Source: an uncultured Opitutia bacterium (GTDB lineage: Bacteria > Verrucomicrobiota > Verrucomicrobiia > Opitutales > Opitutaceae). Taken from it: a stretch of 8,551 nucleotides of DNA. Positions 1-6,437 of the stretch are shown in pieces; the stretch's first letter is position 1, and each line of letters starts with the position of its first letter. Under the pieces are notes generated by a model. The model made no database searches. It worked only from the letters and a program-made list of their open reading frames with translations, and was not told the DNA's origin. Where the stretch lies: the NCBI GenBank assembly GCA_903938935.1, contig CAJAFD010000392.1, forward strand, positions 1-8,551. The letters run 5' to 3'. Position numbers and translations under genes: made by a program.

Positions 1-1550
1 GCGCGGAGACGCGCGGCAATTTTCCAGAGCGCACGAATCCAAGTTTGTAGGTCTTTCAGCTCGGCGTCGGTGAGATCGTTCAGGGCGCGGCCGGTGGAAC
101 CGGTCTGGTGTTTGGGCGGGAGCGGGAGATCGCGGATTTTTTGGAGATCGTCGGTGAACAGGAAGGCGTAGGCTTGTTTGTAGGTCAGGCGCTTGCGGGA
201 GCGGATGATGGTGTTGGCGTAGGTGGCGGGCTTGGGTTTACCGTTTTTGGCGAAGGTGAGGAATACGGCTTTGCAGAGGCGGTCTTGCGCTTCGACGAGC
301 GAGCAGAGGCCGTTGGAAAGTTTTTCCGGCAACATCGGAATGACTGTGCCGACCAAGTAGGTGGAGTTGCCTCGCGCTTGAGCCTCGCGATCGAGGGCGG
401 TGTTGGGGCGGACGTAGCTGGAAACGTCGGCGATGTGGATGCCGATGCGCGTGTCGCCTTCCGGGGTGATTTCGTAGGAGAGCGCGTCGTCAAAATCTTT
501 GGCGTCGTCGGGGTCGATCGTGAAGACCGGGATCTCGCGGTAATCGATTCGGCCGGCGGCGTCTTTGGCGGGGACGCGGTCGGGCAGGGCAGCGGCTTCG
601 CGCTCGACGTCGGCGGGGAAACTGGTCGCGAGATTAAATTTTTCGTAGATACCGAGGAGCTCCGCGCGAGGTTCGTGGGTGCGCCCGAGGCGCGTGGTGA
701 TCGTGCCGGTGAGTTGTTTGCGGCGGTCGGTCCAGTCGTCGAGTTTGACGACGACTTTGTCGCCAACAGAGACTTCGACCGCGGAGGGTTGAACGAGGAT
801 AGATTGGATGAAACGTGGATCGTCGGGCGTGACGATGAAGGAGCGGCCGGAGCGGATGACATTGCCGACAACGGAGAGTTTATCGCGCGTGATGATGCGC
901 GTGACGCGGCCGACGGTTTCGCCGGGGCGACGGCCGGTGGCGCCGGGATACGCGCGAACGGCGACGGTATCGCCCGGCAGCGCGACGCCGGTGTCGTCGG
1001 GCGAAATTTGCATCGCCGGTGTGTCGGGACCTGTTGGCGCGTTGGCGAGAACGACAAAGGCGGAGCCGCCGGCACGAAACTGGATGCGTCCGTACAGCTC
1101 GCGCGGATCGATCACGGGGGCGGTTGAGGATTTACTCTGCGGGCGCGCGACCGCCGGGGGAGTGGCGGTGAATTTAGTTTTTCCCTTCGCTGGGCGAGGC
1201 GCGGATGCGTTTGGCTTGGCGGTGAAGACCTCGGTGGGCGCAACCGGCGTGAAGCCCCCGCGGGGCGTGGGTTGGAAAATGGGGCGCGCTTCGACTTTTT
1301 GATTTTGAACGTGCGCTTTGAAACGCTCTTTCAATTCGGCTTTGGGTTTTCCGGTTGGGCGTGAGTTGAGTTCGACGCGTCCGCCTTCGCCGAGGCGGAT
1401 CTCGCGGGTTTTTACGAGCTGGCGGATTTCGCTAGCCAGTGCGGCGCTGTGCTTTTTGTTGAGACCGAGCAAACGGCCTAAAATAAAATTATTAGCAGGG
1501 CGGTAATCGGACTCGCTAAGTTTGGCGAGGAGGCGGTCGCGGAGGGTCAT
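1..1550 (-). CDS. rnr: Ribonuclease R, 3'-5' exoribonuclease (partial, C-terminus off the window)
   Basis: Processive 3'-5' hydrolytic exoribonuclease of the RNase II/R family, which degrades structured RNA in the cytoplasm and takes part in mRNA and rRNA quality control. The - strand frame is open from the ATG at 1550-1548 to the window edge, giving 516 residues of a protein that is usually 700-850 long. Residues 1-60 form a helical winged-helix-like N-terminal region. Residues about 65-148 are a Pro/Ala/Lys-rich linker. A cold-shock/OB-like region starts near 152 (LYGRIQF). The catalytic RNB domain carries IDPDDAKDFDDA at 345-356. Its Asp346, 352, 354 and 355 align with E. coli RNase R D272, D278, D280 and D281, the Mg2+-binding residues. 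IHIADVSSYV and PMLPEKLSNGLCSL follow, as expected for the family. DPDDAKDFDDA favours RNase R over RNase II. The S1 domain would lie off the window. No clear Shine-Dalgarno precedes the ATG, so the start rests on the N-terminal domain. The gene is divergent from glgA. Confidence 0.96.
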   Translation of the reverse strand, partial: MTLRDRLLAKLSESDYRPANNFILGRLLGLNKKHSAALASEIRQLVKTREIRLGEGGRVELNSRPTGKPKAELKERFKAHVQNQKVEARPIFQPTPRGGFTPVAPTEVFTAKPNASAPRPAKGKTKFTATPPAVARPQSKSSTAPVIDPRELYGRIQFRAGGSAFVVLANAPTGPDTPAMQISPDDTGVALPGDTVAVRAYPGATGRRPGETVGRVTRIITRDKLSVVGNVIRSGRSFIVTPDDPRFIQSILVQPSAVEVSVGDKVVVKLDDWTDRRKQLTGTITTRLGRTHEPRAELLGIYEKFNLATSFPADVEREAAALPDRVPAKDAAGRIDYREIPVFTIDPDDAKDFDDALSYEITPEGDTRIGIHIADVSSYVRPNTALDREAQARGNSTYLVGTVIPMLPEKLSNGLCSLVEAQDRLCKAVFLTFAKNGKPKPATYANTIIRSRKRLTYKQAYAFLFTDDLQKIRDLPLPPKHQTGSTGRALNDLTDAELKDLQTWIRALWKIAARLR

Positions 1551-1626
1551 GGTAAGAGTGGTTGGCGCTGAGCGCGTTCCAAGTTTTCTGATTGGCGTAG
1601 GAAACCCGCCTGTGTAGGTTGGAGCG
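1551..1626. promoter_or_regulatory. Divergent rnr/glgA intergenic region
   Basis: These 76 bases separate two genes read in opposite directions, so they must hold the 5' ends of both, and probably both promoters unless these lie inside the genes. I cannot pick convincing -35/-10 pairs on either strand. A short perfect dyad GCGC-TGA-GCGC lies at 1565-1575, about 15 bases upstream of the rnr start codon. It could fold in the rnr leader or be an operator, but a stem this short may be chance in GC-rich DNA. On the glgA side GGAG at 1621-1624 is the likely ribosome binding site, although only two bases separate it from the ATG. Confidence 0.4.
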
Positions 1627-3069
1627 ATGAAAATCGTCCACGCAGCCAGTGAGCTGTTTCCCTACATCAAGACCGGCGGACTGGCCGATGCGGTCGGAGC
1701 GTTGACGGGGGCATTGGCCGATAAGGGACACGAGGTTTCTGTATTCTTGCCGGGTTATCGCGTTGCGCGTGAACATGCGGATGCGGCGCGGGCGGAATTG
1801 AAATTGCGGCTCAAAATCGAGATGGGCGATCAATTCATGTCCGGCGAGGCTTGGGCGTTTTCACCGCGAAAAAATCTCACGGTGTATCTGATTTGCCGCG
1901 ACGAATTTTACGATCGTCGGGCGCCTTACGGTAACGGCGAACGTGATTTTGAGGACAACGCCGATCGTTTTATTTTTTTCAGCAAAGCTGTTGTGGAGAC
2001 GATGCGCTTAGCGGATTTGCAGGCTGATATTGTTCACGCGCATGATTGGCAGGCGGCGTTGATTCCGTTGCTCGTGCGTGAGTCGGAGCGGCGGCATGGC
2101 GCAACGCTGGCGTTGAAGACTGTTTTTACGATTCACAACATCGCCTACCAAGGGCTTTTCCCCGCTGCGACGTTTGCCCGCACGAATCTGCCGGAAGAAC
2201 TTAATAACATCGACGGCATCGAATACTACGCGCAGATCAGCCTGCTCAAAGGCGGAATACTTTTCGCCGATCGGGTGACGACGGTGAGTCCACGCTATGC
2301 GCAGGAAATACAGACACCGGAATTTGGCTGCGGTCTCGACGGTGTGATCCAAACGCGGGTGGATGATCTTTCGGGTCTCATCAATGGCGTGGATGACGTC
2401 GTCTGGAATCCAGCAACCGATAAACTTCTGCCCGCGCCTTTCTCAGCGAGTGATTTAAAAGGCAAGGCGCTCTGCCGGGCAGCCCTCTTAAAAGCGGCTG
2501 GATTTGACCCGATGTTCAAAGGCGCGATCTACGGCATGGTTTGCCGGCTCGCCGAGCAAAAGGGCATCGATCTGCTGCTCGCCAACCAGGCGTTTTTTCT
2601 CGAACGCGAAGTGAAGCTCATCGTCCTCGGTTCGGGCGACAAGCGCATGGAAAACGAATTGCGCGCGCTCGCGGCTCAAGCTCCAGAAAAAGTGTTCTTA
2701 AGCGCTCGCCTCGACGAAGCCATGAGTCACTTGATCGAGGCCGGCAGCGATTTTTTTGTAATGCCCTCGCTGTTTGAGCCCTGCGGCTTGAACCAAATGT
2801 ATTCCCAAATCTACGGCACGGTGCCGATTGTGAGTCGCGTCGGTGGCCTGGTCGACACGGTGACCGATGCCGATGAAGCGCCGAATTTTGGCACGGGCCT
2901 GATGGCGGAACCTACTGTGGCCGGTTTGTTGGATGCGCTGCGTCGGGCCCAACGTCTTTACGGCGATGCGCCCCGTTACGCGGCGGTGCAGCAACGCGGG
3001 ATGGCTAAGGATTTTAGCTGGAAAATCGCTGCGTTGGCTTACGAGAAGTTGTATTTTGACGCCCTGTGA
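1627..3069 (+). CDS. glgA: Glycogen synthase (ADP-glucose type, GT5)
   Basis: Transfers glucose from ADP-glucose to the non-reducing end of a growing alpha-1,4-glucan, the chain-elongation step of bacterial glycogen synthesis in the cytoplasm. The 480 residues match the family's usual 470-490. The N-terminal GT5 domain opens with MKIVHAASELFPYIKTGGLAD, whose K15-T-G-G-L binds the sugar nucleotide. HAHDW is at 137-141. The C-terminal Rossmann domain has MVCRLAEQKG, where R307 and K312 match E. coli R300 and K305, the ADP-phosphate ligands. FEPCGLNQMYS at 383-393 places E384 as the conserved acidic residue of the donor site, followed by YGTVPIVSRVGGLVDTV. The ATG at 1627 gives the canonical N-terminus. 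It is divergent from rnr and followed by a gap of about 110 bases before the photolyase cluster, with no other glycogen gene (glgB, glgC, glgP) in view. Plant-type starch synthases share the fold, but this is the standard bacterial form. Confidence 0.97.
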   Translation: MKIVHAASELFPYIKTGGLADAVGALTGALADKGHEVSVFLPGYRVAREHADAARAELKLRLKIEMGDQFMSGEAWAFSPRKNLTVYLICRDEFYDRRAPYGNGERDFEDNADRFIFFSKAVVETMRLADLQADIVHAHDWQAALIPLLVRESERRHGATLALKTVFTIHNIAYQGLFPAATFARTNLPEELNNIDGIEYYAQISLLKGGILFADRVTTVSPRYAQEIQTPEFGCGLDGVIQTRVDDLSGLINGVDDVVWNPATDKLLPAPFSASDLKGKALCRAALLKAAGFDPMFKGAIYGMVCRLAEQKGIDLLLANQAFFLEREVKLIVLGSGDKRMENELRALAAQAPEKVFLSARLDEAMSHLIEAGSDFFVMPSLFEPCGLNQMYSQIYGTVPIVSRVGGLVDTVTDADEAPNFGTGLMAEPTVAGLLDALRRAQRLYGDAPRYAAVQQRGMAKDFSWKIAALAYEKLYFDAL

Positions 3070-3183
3070 GGCGGTCCGACGCTTTAAAAATCCGTTCGCG
3101 GGTGCTCAGTCTCACGTAAGTTTTTTGGTGCGCTCGTGATGCTGGACTTGCAAACGGGCGATGCTGGCACTTCTTCGGCGAGG
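3070..3183 (+). promoter_or_regulatory. Leader/promoter region of the photolyase cluster (tentative)
   Basis: This is the only sizeable gap on the + strand, so a promoter for the five-gene photolyase run most plausibly sits here. A TTGACG at 3056-3061, overlapping the glgA end, and a TTTAAA at 3083-3088 resemble sigma70 elements. They are about 21 bases apart, longer than the usual 16-18, so the pairing is doubtful. A T6 run at 3121-3126 is not preceded by a good hairpin, so I do not call a glgA terminator. Read-through from glgA is therefore possible. If the photolyase starts upstream at 3136 or 3139, the right-hand part of this interval is coding. Confidence 0.25.
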
Positions 3184-4680
3184 ATGTCTGTCACGCCTAC
3201 TTTGGTCTGGTTTCGTCAGGATCTGCGTTTGCAGGATAATCCGGCCTTGGCTGCGGCCATCTCGCGCGGCGGAGCGATCATTCCGGTTTATATTTTTGAT
3301 GATGCCGCTGAGGGTAAATGGCCGTTGGGCGGCGCTTCTCGCTGGTGGTTGCATCATGCGCTCGCCTCTTTGGCGTCCAGCCTGCGTGAGCGTGGTTCCC
3401 GTCTAATCATTGCGCACGGCGCTTCGGGTGAGACGCTCCGCGCCCTCATCGCCCAAACGGGAGCGGGCGCGGTGTTTTGGAATCGGCGTTATGAACCGGA
3501 TATCATCGCGCGCGACGCGGTGATCAAGACCGAGCTCACGGCGGCGGGCATCGACGCGAAGAGTTTCAATGCGTCGCTCTTGTTTGAGCCGCATACGATC
3601 CAAAATAAACAAGGTCGGCCTTTTCAGGTGTTCACGCCCTTTTGGAAACACTGTCTGACCCTGCCCGTTCCAACGTTAACGAACCTAAATTCGGCTGCGT
3701 TTTCAGCTCCCGCTACGTGGCCGAAGTCGGCGACGTTGGACGAACTACATTTGCTGCCCAAAATCGGCTGGGATGCCGGTTTCGGCGCGGCTTGGCAGCC
3801 CGGTGAAGCGGGCGCAGCGGTCCGACTCAAACAATTCGTTTCGCGGGCGATGGATGATTACTCGGATCGTCGCAATTTGCCCGATCATGACGGCACCTCG
3901 CTGCTTTCGCCGTGGTTGCATTTCGGCGAGTTGAGTCCGCGGCAAGTCTGGGCGGCGGTCGCGGCGCGCTCGAAAGATTCAGGCGTGTTCCCACCGAGCA
4001 ACGGCGCGCGCGTGTTTTTGAGTGAGATCGGCTGGCGCGAATTTGCGTATCACCTTTTGTTTCATTTTCCGCACACACCGGAGCGACCCTTGCGCGCAGA
4101 GTTTGAAAAATTTGGCTGGGCCGAGGATGTCGGCGGCAAGAAATTGCGGGCCTGGCAGCGTGGCCAGACGGGTTATCCGATCGTCGACGCGGGCATGCGC
4201 CAACTGTGGCATACGGGCTGGATGCACAATCGCGTGCGCATGGTGGTAGCTTCGTTTTTAGTGAAACACCTGCGGCTGAATTGGACGCACGGAGCGGCGT
4301 GGTTTTGGGATACGCTCGTCGACGCTGATCTGGCGAGTAACACGCTCGGTTGGCAATGGAGCGCGGGCTGTGGCGCGGACGCCGCACCGTATTTCCGCGT
4401 CTTCGCGCCGGTGCTTCAAGGGATGAAATTTGATAGCGCCGGCGACTACGTTCGGCGCTGGGTGCCCGAATTGGCCAAAATGCCGGCGGAATTTATTCAC
4501 GCCCCATGGGAGGCGCCGGCGGCGGTCCTGGCTCGCGCCGGCGTCGAGTTGGGGAAAAATTATCCCGGTCCGATCGTGAACCATGCGGCGGCGCGGGAGG
4601 CAGCTTTGGCGGAGTTTAAGCGACTGCGCGGGGGAGTGGCGAATACTTCGGAACAGCTCGATTTGGAGACGCCGGCATGA
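3184..4680 (+). CDS. phrB: Class I CPD photolyase (deoxyribodipyrimidine photolyase)
   Basis: Flavoprotein that repairs cyclobutane pyrimidine dimers by light-driven electron transfer from FADH-. Numbered from the ATG at 3184 (498 aa), the N-terminal alpha/beta antenna domain starts with TLVWFRQDLRLQDNPAL. The FAD domain has Y226, TSLLSPWLHFGE at 238-249, and EIGWREF at 281-287, whose E281 and W284 match E. coli E274 and W277 at the dimer. N386 and W390-Q-W392 match N378 and W382-Q-W384. The electron-transfer triad is complete: W390, W367 and W312 correspond to W382, W359 and W306. GADAAPYFRVF follows, typical of class I. The frame is also open from GTG 3136 and ATG 3139, adding 15-16 residues without family similarity. 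I prefer 3184 because most relatives begin just before LVWFR, but no start has a good ribosome binding site. The antenna (MTHF or deazaflavin) cannot be told. The stop codon overlaps the next gene by 4 bases. Confidence 0.95.
   Translation: MSVTPTLVWFRQDLRLQDNPALAAAISRGGAIIPVYIFDDAAEGKWPLGGASRWWLHHALASLASSLRERGSRLIIAHGASGETLRALIAQTGAGAVFWNRRYEPDIIARDAVIKTELTAAGIDAKSFNASLLFEPHTIQNKQGRPFQVFTPFWKHCLTLPVPTLTNLNSAAFSAPATWPKSATLDELHLLPKIGWDAGFGAAWQPGEAGAAVRLKQFVSRAMDDYSDRRNLPDHDGTSLLSPWLHFGELSPRQVWAAVAARSKDSGVFPPSNGARVFLSEIGWREFAYHLLFHFPHTPERPLRAEFEKFGWAEDVGGKKLRAWQRGQTGYPIVDAGMRQLWHTGWMHNRVRMVVASFLVKHLRLNWTHGAAWFWDTLVDADLASNTLGWQWSAGCGADAAPYFRVFAPVLQGMKFDSAGDYVRRWVPELAKMPAEFIHAPWEAPAAVLARAGVELGKNYPGPIVNHAAAREAALAEFKRLRGGVANTSEQLDLETPA
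4665..4668 (+). promoter_or_regulatory. Ribosome binding site of the iron-sulfur photolyase gene
   Basis: GGAG lies inside the last codons of the CPD photolyase gene, 8 bases before the ATG at 4677. This supports that start, and with the ATGA overlap it suggests coupled or re-initiated translation of the two photolyases. Confidence 0.6.
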
Positions 4681-6263
4681 GCGCGGCGAAGCGCGTGCGT
4701 GCGCTCGTGATCGTGCTCGGGGATCAGTTGGATGCGGACGCAGCGGTCTTTGACGGTTTCGATGCTACGCACGACGCAGTGTGGATGGCCGAGGTCACGC
4801 AAGAATCCGAGCACGTGTGGGCGAGCAAGCAGCGGATCGCGGTATTTTTGGCCGCGATGCGGCATTTCCGCGAGGCACAACGCGCGCTCGGTCGCAAGGT
4901 GCATTACACTGAGTTAGAGGATACGAAAAACACTCAGACGCTCGCGGGCGAATTGGCGCGTGCGCTCGCGGAGTTGAAGCCTGAGCGCTTACTGATGACT
5001 CAGGCTGGCGAGTGGCGCGTGCAGGCAGCGGTGGAGGCGGTCGCCCAAGCAGCGGGTATGAAGCTGGAAGTGCGCGACGATCGGCATTTTTTTTGCACGC
5101 GCGCTGATTTCGCTGCGCACGCGGAAGGCCGCAAAATGTTGCGGATGGAATTTTTTTATCGGGAAGTGCGCAGAAAAAACAAAGTGTTGCTCGACGCGGC
5201 CGGCGAACCGGAGGGCGGACAATGGAATTACGATCACGATAATCGCGGTAGTTTTCCCAAAGGCGGGCCGCGGGCCGAGAAGTTGCGCGCGCCGCTTTTG
5301 ATCCCGCCCGATGCGCTCACGCGTGATGTGTTGGCGCTGGTCGAGCGACGTTTCGCGCAGCATCCGGGCGCGTTGCAGGACTTTGCGTGGCCGGTGACGC
5401 CCGAAGCCGCGCGGGCGACGCTCGCGGATTTTATCGAGCATAGATTGGGCGATTTCGGGAAATTCCAAGACGCGATGTGGACGGATGAACCGTGGCTTTT
5501 TCACTCACGTATCTCGGCGGCGATGAATCTGAAATTGCTGAATCCACGCGAAGCGGTGGCGGCGGCGGAGCGAGCGTATCGTGAAGGGCGCGTGGAGCTC
5601 GCGAGCGCGGAGGGTTTTATCCGGCAGATTCTCGGATGGCGTGAATACGTGCGGGGGATTTATTGGCAATTCATGCCGCGTTACGTGGATTTGAATGCGC
5701 TGGGGGCGCGCGAGAAATTACCTGAGTTTTACTGGACGGGCGCGTGTGAGATGAACTGTTTGCGCCAGAGCATCACGCAGACGCTGCAACACGGTTACGC
5801 GCACCATATCCAGCGTTTGATGGTGACGGGGCTTTACTCGCTGTTGCTGGGAGTTGAGCCGCAGCGGGTGCATGAATGGTATCTGGCGGTTTTCGTCGAT
5901 GCCGTGGAGTGGGTGGAGTTACCCAACACGCTCGGGATGTCGCAGTACGGCGACGGCGGAATCATGGCTTCGAAGCCGTACGCGGCCACGGGTAAATATA
6001 TTGATCGGATGAGCAATTATTGCGCGGGGTGTCGGTTTGATCCGGCGAAGTCCACGGGTGATGATGCGTGTCCTTTTACGACGCTTTACTGGGATTTTCT
6101 CCTGCGTCACGAGACTTTGCTGGCGAAAAATCAACGCATGGCGTTGCAGGTAAAAAATGTGGTGCGATTGAAACCGTCGGATCGGGCGGCGATCCAAGCC
6201 CGCGCGAATGAGATCCGGGCCAACGGAGGATCGCCCTTGGCGGTTGGACTCTTGGGGATTTAG
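4677..6263 (+). CDS. Iron-sulfur photolyase/cryptochrome (FeS-BCP), probable (6-4) photolyase
   Basis: Member of the photolyase-related family (COG3046, PF04244), whose Agrobacterium member PhrB repairs (6-4) photoproducts using FAD, a [4Fe-4S] cluster and a 6,7-dimethyl-8-ribityllumazine antenna. The 528 residues compare with about 507 in PhrB. The N-terminal antenna domain opens with ALVIVLGDQLD. Cluster ligands are C361, C449, C452 and C465. These equal the PhrB cysteines 350, 438, 441 and 454 with a constant shift of 11, so the C-terminal half aligns without gaps. The same shift puts H376-H377 (AHHIQRLMVTG) on PhrB H365-H366, the latter needed for repair. It puts W401, Y402 and W353 on the electron chain W390, Y391, W342. 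C357 is an extra cysteine nearby. Residue numbers for PhrB are recalled, not looked up. The ATGA overlap with the CPD photolyase gene and a GGAG at 4665 fix the start. A light-sensing role like Rhodobacter CryB is the alternative, but the conserved histidines favour repair. Confidence 0.93.
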   Translation: MSAAKRVRALVIVLGDQLDADAAVFDGFDATHDAVWMAEVTQESEHVWASKQRIAVFLAAMRHFREAQRALGRKVHYTELEDTKNTQTLAGELARALAELKPERLLMTQAGEWRVQAAVEAVAQAAGMKLEVRDDRHFFCTRADFAAHAEGRKMLRMEFFYREVRRKNKVLLDAAGEPEGGQWNYDHDNRGSFPKGGPRAEKLRAPLLIPPDALTRDVLALVERRFAQHPGALQDFAWPVTPEAARATLADFIEHRLGDFGKFQDAMWTDEPWLFHSRISAAMNLKLLNPREAVAAAERAYREGRVELASAEGFIRQILGWREYVRGIYWQFMPRYVDLNALGAREKLPEFYWTGACEMNCLRQSITQTLQHGYAHHIQRLMVTGLYSLLLGVEPQRVHEWYLAVFVDAVEWVELPNTLGMSQYGDGGIMASKPYAATGKYIDRMSNYCAGCRFDPAKSTGDDACPFTTLYWDFLLRHETLLAKNQRMALQVKNVVRLKPSDRAAIQARANEIRANGGSPLAVGLLGI

Positions 6264-6278
6264 GTTTAATCTTCCTGC

Positions 6279-6437
6279 ATGCCGAAAATGCGCAAAAAAT
6301 CTGACCTGCCGTCCAAACCCTGTGTGGTGTGCGGTCGGCCTTTTGTGTGGCGAAAAAAGTGGGAGAAGATTTGGGCTGAAGTGAAATTTTGCTCGGATGC
6401 TTGTCGGATGCGGAAAGGCCGGGTGGCGCATGACTGA
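6279..6437 (+). CDS. DUF2256 small zinc-ribbon-like protein
   Basis: A 52-residue basic protein whose sequence fits the DUF2256 family (COG4338), of unknown function. After a short Lys/Arg-rich start (MPKMRKKSDLPSKP) come C15-x2-C18, a block rich in Trp and Lys (RPFVWRKKWEKIW), and C38-x3-C42, a likely four-cysteine zinc site. There is no signal peptide or membrane segment, so it is probably cytoplasmic. The charge and aromatics would allow nucleic-acid or protein binding, but that is inference. The start could be the ATG at 6279 or M4 at 6288; no strong ribosome binding site separates them. It begins 15 bases after the iron-sulfur photolyase stop and overlaps the next gene by 8 bases. I recall this family often sitting beside photolyase genes, which supports the call. 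It is short enough to be dropped by length filters. Confidence 0.88.
   Translation: MPKMRKKSDLPSKPCVVCGRPFVWRKKWEKIWAEVKFCSDACRMRKGRVAHD

Noticed and set aside
185..1075. - strand open frame of 296 codons in another phase
   Set aside because: The product is Ser/Pro/Ala/Thr-rich low complexity, as expected from shifting the frame of GC-rich rnr.
108..1127. Long + strand open frame of 339 codons
   Set aside because: It lies wholly antisense to rnr, and its translation is Gly/Asp/Val-rich with no recognisable domain. The - strand frame carries the full RNase R motif set.
808..1302. Second + strand open frame of 164 codons
   Set aside because: Also antisense to rnr; its codons mirror the C-rich third positions of the real gene and show no family similarity.
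1565..1575. GCGC-TGA-GCGC dyad as a regulator binding site
   Set aside because: Four base pairs in GC-rich DNA is easily chance; kept only as a remark on the intergenic region.
3066..3126. Rho-independent terminator after glgA (GTGAG at 3066, CTCAC at 3112, T6 at 3121-3126)
   Set aside because: The five-base arms are about 40 bases apart and the T run does not directly follow the stem, so it does not look like a working terminator.
3827..4387. - strand open frame of 186 codons
   Set aside because: Antisense to the FAD-binding core of the CPD photolyase; Arg/Ser/Pro-rich and motif-free.
6397..6429. Upstream in-frame ATG for the epimerase fusion
   Set aside because: It would add 11 residues overlapping the coding end of the DUF2256 gene. 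The ATG at 6430 starts exactly where the SRPBCC-like domain begins.
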